From Anaeromyces robustus (lineage: Eukaryota; Neocallimastigomycota; Neocallimastigomycetes; Neocallimastigales; Neocallimastigaceae), in NCBI GenBank assembly GCA_002104895.1, contig MCFG01000080.1, positions 62,001-126,000 of the forward strand: a stretch of DNA of 64,000 nucleotides, written 5' to 3'. A model generated the notes under the pieces. It was not told where the DNA came from and searched no databases. It saw nothing but the letters and a program-made list of their open reading frames with translations. This document shows, piece by piece, positions 14,652-24,440 of the stretch (its first letter is position 1; every line of letters starts with the position of its first letter). A program made the position numbers and the translations under genes.

Positions 14652-15682
14652 ATTTTTTTTATTACTTTTTATATGTATTTAATAAACACATTTTATTTTA
14701 TATTTAATTTGCTTTGAAGAAAATAGTGAACTATAAAGAAATTTAATAATAAACAGTATATAAAAAAGAAAAATAAATTATAGTAATATACTATCTTATT
14801 TATCGATGATTATGATTATATTTAAATATCTATAAATCAATAAAAAAGTAAAAAAATGTAAGAAAAAAAAAAAATAACATCTTTTTGATAATATTAAAAA
14901 TAATTATAAAAAAAAATATTAAAAATAATTATTAAAAAAGATATTCAAAGTATAACAAAAATAAAATAATTCAAAATAAATATTTGAATTTTTAATATTT
15001 AATAATAAAAGTAAATAATTAAAAATATATTTTCAATAACGTCATTATCTTATATATTCATTATTCTATTTATTATTGCAAGTGTTATGTATCATTTTCA
15101 TTATTGTAATTATAATAATTATGATTTATTTCTGTGGTAATTGGCTTAACTGAATATTCTATTATAAAAAAACTTCAAATTAATAAAGTATATATTTATT
15201 TATACAAGATTAATTCTTTAATTGTATAAAAAAAAAAAACTTTTCTTTATATAGATATATATTTTGATTATAAATAATAAATATAATAAACTAAACAATA
15301 AAATGAACAATCAATTAAAAGTAATAATAACAATAATATTTAATAATAATAATAATAATAATATATTTTTTTTTCTTTTAAAAAAATATATAGTTTTTAT
15401 TCGGATATTGTATTTGAATTTGAATTTATTAGAATTATCAAATGAGCTCCAATATAGTTATTTTTTAATGGAATTCGTGTAAACAATACTTGTATAATAT
15501 TAACTATTTTATATTAGGTATCTGTAACCAAAATATTATACCATCATATACAAAAGAGAATCACTAACTACTATTATTATTTTCATTTCTTATCTTTTGA
15601 ATTTAACATTATTCTATTTATTACTTCTTCAAAGTCTTCAGTAAAATAATTTTTAATAATTTGTTATGATATATACATTTTT

Positions 15683-15706
15683 TAATTTTTATTTATTTAT
15701 TTATTT

Positions 15707-15764
<58 letters not shown>

Positions 15765-15823
15765 TTATTTATTTATTTATTTATTTATTTTTACTTATTT
15801 ATTTATTTATTTATTTATTAATT
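15683..15823. repeat. (ATTT)n microsatellite, interrupted
   Basis: Tetranucleotide ATTT array with a few interruptions by ATTTTTACTT-type units. Confidence 0.9.
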
Positions 15824-17370
15824 TTTTTCAATTAACATTTTATAAAGAGAAAAAAACTTGGTATTAAAGTGGTTGTATGTAAAATTTCAAAAAAATTATC
15901 AAGAAAAAATATATAGAGAAAAGTATTTATTTAATAATAAATAATAAAATGATGATGAAAATGTATTTAAGGACACAGAATGTGAAGTTTTTAAAGATAT
16001 TCAATATATTAGATCTCCACATAGTATTGATTAAGCATTGAAAATATTATAATAATTATATTTATAGATTCTTATATAATGATAAATAAATGATAATTTA
16101 ACAAACTACTATTACAATTTAATATAATCCAGAGATTCAATCTCTGATATAATTTGATGTTTGTATTTAATATCATATTAATATCATTATTATTATGTAT
16201 GATTTCATTATTTGGTTGAATTACATTATTAAAAATACAAAATACAATGATATTGAAACGAGATATCTAATGTAAAAAAAAAATATCATAAGATGCACGA
16301 ATAAATTATATTAATACTTAATGATATTATTTACTATATAAAAAATTTTTTTATTATTCATTATTATATGAAAGAAATATTCAAAGAATTTCAAATAATC
16401 TATACATATAGTCTATTCAATAATAAATATTTTCTTATTTTTTTTATTATTAAAGTAATGTTAAAACGAGTGATTTTTTTATATAATATTCTCCAATCCA
16501 ATGATTTATTAATTTAATATTAATATTATCTAACTACATACATCTTCATAGTCAATATTTATATGTATATTATTAATAAATTTATATTGTCTTATTTATT
16601 AACTCAAAAAATTAACCTTTTATTAATCTATCTAGTTTAATAAATGATAAATGATAAATAATACATTAATAAAAATAAAATTATAATAAATAATTTTTTC
16701 ATTGACTGAAATAAAAAACTTTAAGTATACGGTTGTTCTTTTCATAGAATAAGACAGTATATCTCTTTTATTTAAGAATGAAATTTAAAAATTGTTTAAA
16801 CATATTATAGAATTTGATTTACAACTAAATTAAAAGTACATTTTTGAGATAATAGGGCTTAATTTCAAGCTATTAAATTTTTATTTTGATATATTAGGAC
16901 TCGATTTTCAGTCAATGACAAATAACAATTTAGATTCTCTTAATACTAGATAATTCATTTAAAGTAAAGTTTCTATATATATTTTAAAGAAAATTTTTTA
17001 TTTATCATTATATATATTATTTAAAGAATTGTTTATATATTTATTTTTTTATTTCATTCTCGATTTATAAAATTTTCTTAATTTGTAACGTCTTGAGAAT
17101 AAATTAATACTATTATATATATTGTTATTACATTTTTTTTTTATTTATATAATTTAGTTATATTAATTCTTAATATCTCTCATTTTTAATGATTGTATAT
17201 ATACTTTTAATAAAAACTTAATAAAAATTGTTTTTTTTTTTAACCTAATATTTTCATGGAATATATATTACATATAAATATTAAAATATTAGTCTTTGAA
17301 TTATTCATATTATTTTTTAAATATATGATTTTTAGCAAATTATAATAATATAATAATTTTTTATTTATAA

Positions 17371-17546
17371 TTTTAATGATTATTATGATTATTAAAATAT
17401 TATTTGAATTATTTAAATATTAAATATTAATCTTTTTTTAAAAATCAAATCTAAAAAATAATATGAATAATTTAAATTAATATATATTAATTTTATATTT
17501 AATGATTATTATGATTATTAAAATATTATTTGAATTATCTAAATAT
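17371..17546. repeat. Two copies of a ~49-bp AT-rich repeat
   Basis: Copies at about 17371-17420 and 17498-17546 share a core containing aatgattattatgatt and attatttgaatta. The second copy abuts the SINE-like insertion and provides most of its target sequence. Confidence 0.75.
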
Positions 17547-17551
17547 AAAAA
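17539..17551. repeat. Left target-site duplication of SINE-like element
   Basis: CTAAATATAAAAA, repeated exactly at 17980-17992 on the other side of the GC-contrasting insert. Confidence 0.7.
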
Positions 17552-17979
17552 TTTTTTTTTATAGACTTATCATGTGATTTTCACATGAATGTATCGGAAT
17601 TAAATTCCCTGCCTTACCTTTTCGGCGTCGACGCCCTTGGTATATTCATATATTTTACATTTGTACTTAAACCCTAACGCTAACTTAATAACGGGTCCAG
17701 TCTACAAGCCCCACATATGAATAGTAGTCACCAAGGAAACCGCCCAATAATTTAGAGCCGCACCCCACATTATTAGACTTAAAGATCTACTCATATACTT
17801 ATATTATTTAATGAGGCGTGAGTAGCTACGCCTCAAATACTATACCTGTGCACTACCTTGCCACAGTGTAAAACCCGAGAAGGAGAAAACCACTTGTGCT
17901 TGGGGTAGATGCGGTGTCGATCCAGAAGCCTTATGTATGCTAAGGAAACGCCTTAACAACCAGGATAGAAACTGGTCGA
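17552..17979 (-). mobile_element. SINE-like retroposon, minus strand
   Basis: A 428-bp block with clearly higher GC than its surroundings. Read on the minus strand it starts GTCGACCAGTTTCTATCC and ends in a nine-A tail, and it is flanked by a perfect 13-bp direct repeat (CTAAATATAAAAA on +). This is the layout of a target-primed retroposon. The 5' part resembles a Ser/Leu-type tRNA: GTTGTTAAGGCG is close to a D-arm/A-box sequence. It is followed by a 5-bp stem with 7-base loop (CCTTA/TAAGG, loop GCATACA) like an anticodon arm, then GGATCGACACC as a weak B-box. The rest has several perfect hairpins: 17571-17577/17581-17587, the palindrome 17624-17635, and 17812-17819/17828-17835. No open frame is supported. 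The insertion structure is well supported; the tRNA origin is an inference. Confidence 0.62.
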
Positions 17980-17992
17980 CTAAATATAAAAA
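17980..17992. repeat. Right target-site duplication of SINE-like element
   Basis: CTAAATATAAAAA, identical to 17539-17551. Confidence 0.7.
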
Positions 17993-18040
17993 AAATTATA
18001 CAAGTTCTATTTAGTGCAAATACAATTGTAATAATACATG

Positions 18041-18514
18041 TGTTAAGGATTTGAATGGATTATAGATATAAGCCACATTATATCTATTAAATATTTATTA
18101 TTCAGCATGTTTATGCGCCCCAAATCCTTATACAATTTAATTATTATTAATTTTATTAATAATACAGTTGAATATAAATTATACTTTTATTTTATTAACA
18201 AATTATATTCTTATCTTATATTATTTTAATATATATTACTATAATTAATATAAATATTAATTTACTTATATTATTGTATTGTTCAATGAAATGTATAAAA
18301 GATTGATGAAATATGTATTCTTACATTCTTTGTAAGATTATTAACCTAATAATAATCTAATAAAATATAATTATAAAATAATTAAACAAATTTAAATAAA
18401 GAAACTATATTTATAATAAAACTTATAATAAAATTAATATTAGTGAACACCCTACGTATTAGATTATTGAGCATTTCGACCAAGTTAAACTTTAAACCAA
18501 ACTAAAACTTTACA
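18041..18514 (+). repeat. 5' LTR
   Basis: 474 bp, TG...CA. A TATA box (TATAAAA) lies at 18294-18300. The likely transcription start is near 18332, inferred from the self-primer match. Nested inverted repeats sit at the U3 left end: 18044-18053 with 18121-18130, and 18063-18070 with 18079-18086. A small hairpin CTTACA/TGTAAG lies around 18320-18336 at the presumed start of R. Confidence 0.95.
18294..18300 (+). promoter_or_regulatory. TATA box in LTR
   Basis: TATAAAA, 38 bases from its first base to the proposed RNA start at 18332. In such AT-rich DNA the motif alone means little. Its spacing to the self-primer sequence is the argument. Confidence 0.5.
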
Positions 18515-18524
18515 ATAATCTTAC
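18514..18524 (+). other. Self-complementary primer-binding site
   Basis: AATAATCTTAC at the LTR/internal junction is the exact reverse complement of GTAAGATTATT at 18332-18342 inside the LTR. There is no TGG as expected for pairing with a tRNA CCA end. This matches the self-priming arrangement known from Tf1/sushi-type elements, in which the 5' end of the transcript folds back onto the PBS. Confidence 0.7.
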
Positions 18525-18548
18525 CTGCTGTTTTGTAACTTCCTTGGA

Positions 18549-19748
18549 ATGCCAAAGTTCTCCTTAAGAAAAAACACGGGTTATTCTGCTAAATCGGACG
18601 AAGAAATGGAGATGAATCAAGAAGATTCAGTTCAACAATTAAGAATAGAAGCCTCACAAGCCTGCAATTCCTTAGCTGAAGGGCTTGAACAATTAAGTAA
18701 TGAGACTTCCCAAGCTTGCTCAAATATTATGTCTGGAGTAAATCAAGGCTTCGTCTCAAAGGATGATTTGCAATGTTACCATCAAGAGGTAATGAAACAA
18801 TTTCAATCCTACGAGCGTGCTAATAATGAGATAATGAACTCTTTAGAATCTCTGAAAAAGGCTACTCTCTACTTTAAGCGCGAACTTACACAAAGAGAGA
18901 GACTTTATCCTGGTGCTACGGCTTCTACTAGCGAACAACCAACTCCTGTAGCTACCACTTCTGCTCCTCAAGCTACTTTCGATGATAACGCTTCTACTAC
19001 TACCAGGTTTGACGTAGACAACGACGTTATCATGAGAACAGCTTTTCCCTATACTGTTGCTCAGGTACCGGAACCTGGTCTTTTTTACGGCGATATCTCC
19101 GAAATTGAACTATTCTGTCAACTTTGCGGAGATACATTCAAAACTTATCCTTGTAAGTTATGGCCCGAAGAAGCAAAAATCAACTTCGTTCAGTCTAGGT
19201 TGCGTGGAGCTGCAAGAAGTTGGTATCAAACAAAATATCCTATTGGTACTATTCCATCCTCTTTATGGACCCTTCTAGAAGAATTAAAAAGAGCCTTTCC
19301 TGATGTCGTTAACAGGAAACTAAAGAAGATTAAATTAGCCAATATAAAGCATAATTACGGAAAAATCAATGAGTATATTGATGAATTCCGTAAGTTAACT
19401 GCTGATTTAGCTTGGCCTGAAGAACCTTTAGCTTTATTCTTTTATAAAGGTCTTCATCCTAAATACAAGGATGAAATAAACAAAATGGAAAAGTTTCCTG
19501 AGAAGCTCGAAGAAATCATAACAAAGTGTATCTTGTTAGAGTCTTCTCAAGAAATGAATGCAAAGATCAGTCAGTTCTCCGGAAATAGAACTGACAAGAA
19601 GAAAAATTCAAGTTCCCGTCCGCAGAATACCGAAAAGAAGAACAAAAATACTAATTTTAATAAAAACAATAATTTTTACAATAAGTCTAAAAACAACAGT
19701 AACGACAACCGCGTTACTGATGTTCAAAAGATCAGTTCAAAAAACTAG
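18549..19748 (+). CDS. gag: Retrotransposon Gag
   Basis: 399 residues, starting 34 bases after the 5' LTR at the first ATG of the internal region. The N-terminal ~110 residues are helical and Gln/Glu/Ser-rich. A Thr/Ala/Pro linker follows. Residues ~185-335 form the retrotransposon gag core, with LRGAARSWYQTKYP, LWTLLEELKRAFPD, INEYIDEFRKLTADLAWPEE and FYKGLHPKYKDEI. The C-terminus is basic and Asn-rich (KNNSSSRPQNTEKKNK-like) and has no CCHC zinc knuckle, so RNA binding probably relies on the basic tail. The last sense codons, AAA AAC before TAG, form the frameshift site. Confidence 0.93.
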   Translation: MPKFSLRKNTGYSAKSDEEMEMNQEDSVQQLRIEASQACNSLAEGLEQLSNETSQACSNIMSGVNQGFVSKDDLQCYHQEVMKQFQSYERANNEIMNSLESLKKATLYFKRELTQRERLYPGATASTSEQPTPVATTSAPQATFDDNASTTTRFDVDNDVIMRTAFPYTVAQVPEPGLFYGDISEIELFCQLCGDTFKTYPCKLWPEEAKINFVQSRLRGAARSWYQTKYPIGTIPSSLWTLLEELKRAFPDVVNRKLKKIKLANIKHNYGKINEYIDEFRKLTADLAWPEEPLALFFYKGLHPKYKDEINKMEKFPEKLEEIITKCILLESSQEMNAKISQFSGNRTDKKKNSSSRPQNTEKKNKNTNFNKNNNFYNKSKNNSNDNRVTDVQKISSKN

Positions 19749-22700
19749 TTGATGGACTTCAAAAGAAGTCCTCTCCTTTGAACTTCTCAAAGGAAGTTCA
19801 ACATAACTTAACTACCCTAAACAATAGTCTCCCTGAATCATTTTTCTCATTTAATTCACACATTCCCATTTTAAATGAGAATAACAAAATTATTAAATAC
19901 CAAGTTAGATCCATTCTAGATACTGGATCACTTTGCAACTTTATTTCATCAAATCTTGTTAAAAAACTTAATTTAAATATTAACAAATGTCAAAGCAAAA
20001 TTTTAATAAAAGGAATTAGTGGAGATACAGATTCAATAAATCGCTTTGTATCTCTTAAATTTCAAATAAAATTATTAATCAATAAGAAATTCAGATTTAT
20101 CCGTTTTAAACAAAAATTTTTGGTCTCAGACCATCTCCCTGTCGATTTACTTCTTGGTAATCAATTTATGGAGAAATATAAAATCCACTATAATTATCGA
20201 AATAAATATGTTTATTCTACTCTTAGTTTAAATCATTTTAAAGATGATTTAATAAAAACTTTTTCTTATAATAAAAATAATAAGTCAAATCAGTATAATT
20301 ATAATTTTTTAATTTACTCTTTTCTTTCACAAAAAGATGTCTCTGGATCTGAGGAACCTAACATTGAAGACATCCCAGAACCATATAGAGATCTCGCAGT
20401 TGTCTTTAGCAAAAAAGAAGCAGACAAACTCCCTCCACACCGTCTTACCGATTGTGAAATTATATTAAAAGATGGTGCTACCCTCCATTATGGTCCTATC
20501 TACCAATTATCCTTAGAAGAAGAAGAAACTCTCAAGGAATATATCGAAGACATGTCAGAAAAGGGCTTTATCAGAGAATCTAACTCTCCTGCAGGTTATC
20601 CTGTCTTATTCCAGAAGAAACGTGATGGTTCTCTTAGACTTTGCGTTGATTATAAAAAATTAAATGCGGTTACTGTTAGAAACTCTTATCCAATTCCGCT
20701 TATCAGGGATATAATCGAACGCGTGAAGGGAGCAAAATACTTTACTAAATTAGATTTACGCTCCGCTTATAATTTAATTAGAATTAAGGAAGGTGACGAA
20801 TATAAAACTGCCTTCCGTACTAAATATGGTCATTACGAATACTTAGTAATGCCATTTGGATTAAAAAATGCCCCAGCTGTCTTCCAATCGTTTATTAATT
20901 CTGTTCTTAGACCATTTTTAGAAAAATCAGTTATTTTGTATCTTGATGATATACTCATCTACTCTGAAAATCTAGAAGAACATCATAAAACTGTTCGTGA
21001 TGTTCTTAAGAAGTTAATTGAAAACAACTTGTTCGCTAAACTATCTAAATGTGAATTCGATAAAGACAAAGTCGAATTCTTAGGTCACGTAATCTCAGGA
21101 TCAGGTATATCTACCGACCCGAAGAAAATCAAGACAATTGAAGAATGGCCTGTCCCTAAATGTGTAAAGGATGTGCAAAGATTCGTTGGTCTTTGCAATT
21201 ACTATAGAAGATTTGTAAAGGACTTCTCCTCAATCGCTAAACCTTTACACACTTTAACAAAAAAGGGGAAGAAATTTATCTGGTCTCCAGAATGCGACTC
21301 CGCATTCTCAATCTTAAAGAAACGTTTGACGACTTCTCCCGTCCTTCTCCATCCCGACAATACTAAGCAATTTATTGTCGAATGCGACGCTAGCAATTTT
21401 GCTATTGGCGCTGTACTTTCGCAATATGATGAGGATAACAAACTTCATCCTGTTGCGTACCATTCGAGAAGTCTTAATAACGCAGAACTGAACTATCCAA
21501 TTACTGATAAAGAACTTTTGGCTATTAAGGATTCTTTCTCTACCTGGCGTCATCTCTTATTAGGTGCTAAGTTCAAGGTGAAAGTATTCACCGATCACAA
21601 GAACTTAATATACACTCTTGGTGGTAAAATTGGTAACCAACGACAACATCGTTGGCATTTATTTTTCCAAGAGTATGATTTCGAACTTATTTATCGCCAG
21701 GGTAATAAAAACGGAAAGCCAGATTCTCTATCAAGAAGACCGGACTACGTAAAAGATGATATAGAAGAAGAACCAGAGTTCATTTTGGATAAAAAGAACA
21801 TTAGCTCTACTCCCTGTTTGATTAGTATAACAAATGATTTTCTCTCGAATATTAAAAAGCATCTTAAAAATGATCCTGTAGCCGAAGACCTTCGTCTTTA
21901 CTTCGCTCCCAATAATGCAAATCAAGATTATTTTTATAAACCGTTCAGAAAAATGAACAAATTTAAAATCGAAGACAATCTTATATTTTATAACAATTTA
22001 ATATATATTCCTAAGGAACTTCGCTTAGAAATACTCATGAGATATCATGAGACTCCCGCCGCCGGTCATTTAGGTGTCAAAAGAACCTTGGAACTTATCT
22101 CTAGGAACTTTTGGTGGCCTAAAATGGAAGACGATGTCAAAGACTTTGTTAAATCATGCGAAACATGCATGAGAAATAAAAAGTCAAGACATCGAAAATT
22201 TGGATTACTTCAACCCTTAGAAGTTCCTGAAAGACCTTGGAAATCAATTGAAATCGACTTTCTTTGTGGGCTTCCTCCTTCCAAAGGTTATACAGTAATA
22301 ATGGTAGTTGTTGATCGCTTTTCTAAAATGATACACCTTGTTCCATTTAAGGATATACCCAATGCAGCACAAACAGCTAAAGCTTTTATCAATTCAATTT
22401 ATAGACTGCATGGGCTTCCTTACGATATAATAACTGATAGAGGAACTCAATTTACTAGTGATTTATGGCAAGAGTTCCTTCTTATTTTAGGTGTTCAATC
22501 AAAAATAGCAACTACCGACCACCACGAAACCGTTGGACAAGTTGAACGATGTAACTCCTACATCGAACAATACCTCCGCTGTTTCTCAAGATCCTTTTAT
22601 CACAATGACTGGGCTGACTTCCTACCGCTAGCTGAGTTTGCCTACAACAACTCAATTCACCCTTCTACCAACGAAACTCCCTTCTTTGTAAATTATGGAT

Positions 22701-23311
22701 TCCACCCGTATATGGACGAATTCACTCTACTTCCAACAACTAATATAAATCACAAAACCATTCAAAAGGTTGCCGAAGGATTCAATCATATACAGGATGT
22801 CCTTCTCCGTTCTCAAGAATTATACAAGCGCGCATCCGATAAGAAGAGAATGACCGCTCCTACGTATAAGATTGATGATCTTGTCTGGATACAAGCTCCT
22901 CCTTCTTTGAACCTCGAATCCAGCTCTAAACTCGCTCCCTGTAAATATGGTCCATATAAGGTAACCAATGTCCTCCACAACAACAATTATGAAATTGATT
23001 TAAAAAAGTCACCTTTTCCTAAACATTACAACGTTTTCCATGTTTCAGAATTAGAACCTTTCATTCCTGTGCCCACTCGTTTCTCCAAAAGAAACATAGA
23101 TCCTGAATCTATCAAGGATATAGTTGAAATTTCTGGTTTCAGAACTAATTACAAGAAGAAACAGTACGAATATAGAGTTCGTTATAAATATCGTACTGCT
23201 TATAATTGGGTTCCATCTTCTGAAGTCGAAGATAACCCTCGAAACCAACGCATTTTTATGGAATACCTTAATAGTAATAGAACCTCTGCTTCTATTAGTT
23301 ATGACAACTAA
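19721..23311 (+). CDS. pol: Retrotransposon Pol (protease, RT, RNase H, integrase, chromodomain-like)
   Basis: The -1 frame is open from 19721 and would be entered at 19745 by frameshifting, adding about 1,188 residues to Gag. Domains in order: aspartic protease (LDTGSLCNF near 19914, with PVDLLLGNQF); reverse transcriptase (LRLCVDYKKLNAVT, FTKLDLRSAYN, MPFGLKNAPAVFQ, and YLDDILIYS at about 20939); RNase H (ECDASNFAIGAVLSQ, the catalytic Glu in TDKELLAI, FTDHKNL); integrase with the HHCC zinc finger (YHETPAAGHLG to CETCMRNK) and catalytic DDE residues in IEIDFLCG, IITDRGTQF and VGQVERCN. The C-terminus (IVEISGFR, QYEYRVRYK, YNWVPSSEVEDN) resembles a divergent chromodomain. All catalytic residues that I can identify are present and no stop breaks the frame. 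There is no good ATG at the start, consistent with expression only as Gag-Pol. Confidence 0.95.
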   Translation, partial: CSKDQFKKLVDGLQKKSSPLNFSKEVQHNLTTLNNSLPESFFSFNSHIPILNENNKIIKYQVRSILDTGSLCNFISSNLVKKLNLNINKCQSKILIKGISGDTDSINRFVSLKFQIKLLINKKFRFIRFKQKFLVSDHLPVDLLLGNQFMEKYKIHYNYRNKYVYSTLSLNHFKDDLIKTFSYNKNNKSNQYNYNFLIYSFLSQKDVSGSEEPNIEDIPEPYRDLAVVFSKKEADKLPPHRLTDCEIILKDGATLHYGPIYQLSLEEEETLKEYIEDMSEKGFIRESNSPAGYPVLFQKKRDGSLRLCVDYKKLNAVTVRNSYPIPLIRDIIERVKGAKYFTKLDLRSAYNLIRIKEGDEYKTAFRTKYGHYEYLVMPFGLKNAPAVFQSFINSVLRPFLEKSVILYLDDILIYSENLEEHHKTVRDVLKKLIENNLFAKLSKCEFDKDKVEFLGHVISGSGISTDPKKIKTIEEWPVPKCVKDVQRFVGLCNYYRRFVKDFSSIAKPLHTLTKKGKKFIWSPECDSAFSILKKRLTTSPVLLHPDNTKQFIVECDASNFAIGAVLSQYDEDNKLHPVAYHSRSLNNAELNYPITDKELLAIKDSFSTWRHLLLGAKFKVKVFTDHKNLIYTLGGKIGNQRQHRWHLFFQEYDFELIYRQGNKNGKPDSLSRRPDYVKDDIEEEPEFILDKKNISSTPCLISITNDFLSNIKKHLKNDPVAEDLRLYFAPNNANQDYFYKPFRKMNKFKIEDNLIFYNNLIYIPKELRLEILMRYHETPAAGHLGVKRTLELISRNFWWPKMEDDVKDFVKSCETCMRNKKSRHRKFGLLQPLEVPERPWKSIEIDFLCGLPPSKGYTVIMVVVDRFSKMIHLVPFKDIPNAAQTAKAFINSIYRLHGLPYDIITDRGTQFTSDLWQEFLLILGVQSKIATTDHHETVGQVERCNSYIEQYLRCFSRSFYHNDWADFLPLAEFAYNNSIHPSTNETPFFVNYGFHPYMDEFTLLPTTNINHKTIQKVAEGFNHIQDVLLRSQELYKRASDKKRMTAPTYKIDDLVWIQAPPSLNLESSSKLAPCKYGPYKVTNVLHNNNYEIDLKKSPFPKHYNVFHVSELEPFIPVPTRFSKRNIDPESIKDIVEISGFRTNYKKKQYEYRVRYKYRTAYNWVPSSEVEDNPRNQRIFMEYLNSNRTSASISYDN
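19739..19801 (+). promoter_or_regulatory. Programmed -1 ribosomal frameshift signal
   Basis: Slippery heptamer A AAA AAC at 19739-19745, in the gag frame and directly before the gag stop TAG (19746-19748). Eight bases later comes a perfect hairpin: GGACTTC 19754-19760 with GAAGTCC 19765-19771, loop AAAA. A second perfect hairpin follows: TTGAACTTC 19778-19786 with GAAGTTCAA 19793-19801, loop of six. Pol is in the -1 frame and open from 19721, so a slip here fuses Gag to Pol at CTA 19745-19747. Confidence 0.85.
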
Positions 23312-23424
23312 TTTTTATTTTTTTTAATAATTTTTTTTAGATAATTTATCAATATTTTTTTATTCTACTTTTTGCACCACTTTTTTGCCACTACCCTCTG
23401 TTTGCTTCCGACTATTTTTTTTTC

Positions 23425-23456
<32 letters not shown>

Positions 23457-24431
23457 ATCAAAAAATTTTCAAAAAATTTTTTATCAATTAAAATATTTTT
23501 CAAATAATTTTTCAATTTAATTTTCAAAAAATTTTTATCAATTAAAATATTTTTTCAAATAATTTTTTCAATTTAATTTTCAAAAAATTTTATCAAAAAT
23601 TTTTAAATAATTTCAAATAAATTTTTCATTTTTTCAAAAAATTTTTTCAAATTAATTATTCAAAAAATTTTTTCAATAAATTTTTAATAAAATTTTTCAA
23701 TTAAATTTTTCAAAAATTTTTCAATAAATTTTTTCAAAAAGAAAAATAAAAATTTTTTTTTCTTTTCATATATAAAAAATCATTTTTTCTGTGATACCCA
23801 TGCACATGGGGTATTTTTCAGAAATTTTTGATTTTTTCATTAATTAAAAATCAATTGGGCTATCCATATAGCCTAAAAAATTTTTAATATAAATTAATAA
23901 TAAATTAATTAATAAATTAAGATTTGAAAAATCAATACTTTTTTAAAATTTTTAAATTTTTCAAAAATTTCAAAAATTTCAATCTACAGCCAAAAATTAA
24001 ATTTTTTAAAAATTTTTTAAAATTTAATTTTTAAATCAAAAATATTTTTTTTTAAATATAAAAATATATAATTATCAATTTTATAATTTTATTAATATCA
24101 ATATATTAATATCAAAATTTATAAAATATTTATATCAATATCAAATTTATAAATATAAATATCAATATTAATATTAAAATATTCTTATCAATATATATTA
24201 TATTTTATTAATATTTAATAATAATATTATATTCAACAAATTTTTATATTCCAAAAATTTTATTATCTTTTATTTTTCACATGGCCAATCGAACTTTTGT
24301 TCGAGTGAAATTTAAAAGATTATTTTTAAAGTATACTTTAATCTAAAAAACTTCAAACTTTATCTTTATAAAATTTTATATTTAAATTTTGATTATATAA
24401 CTCTTTGAATTCGCCTGGAATACGAATTCTT
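23312..24431 (+). other. AT-rich 3' segment of the retrotransposon
   Basis: Some 1.1 kb between pol and the polypurine tract without a coding frame. It has a pure A-run around 23427-23453 and many repeats of the palindromic type TTTTCAAAAAATTTTT. Discrete GC-containing hairpins follow: ATACCCATG/CATGGGGTAT near 23794, GGCTAT/ATAGCC near 23858, TCGAAC/GTTCGA near 24289, and GAATTCG/CGAATTC near 24407. No env-like frame is seen on either strand. Confidence 0.75.
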
Positions 24432-24440
24432 GGAAGAGGA
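24432..24440 (+). other. Polypurine tract
   Basis: GGAAGAGGA ends three bases before the 3' LTR, the expected place for the plus-strand primer. Confidence 0.8.

Noticed and set aside
15952-16034. Short coding-looking frame with many acidic residues
   Set aside because: Fewer than 30 codons, no start, no splice partner that extends it and no recognisable homology. It could be a gene relic but is not supported.
23312-24431. Possible env-like third gene of the retrotransposon
   Set aside because: No open frame of useful length exists on either strand. The segment is low-complexity and hairpins only.
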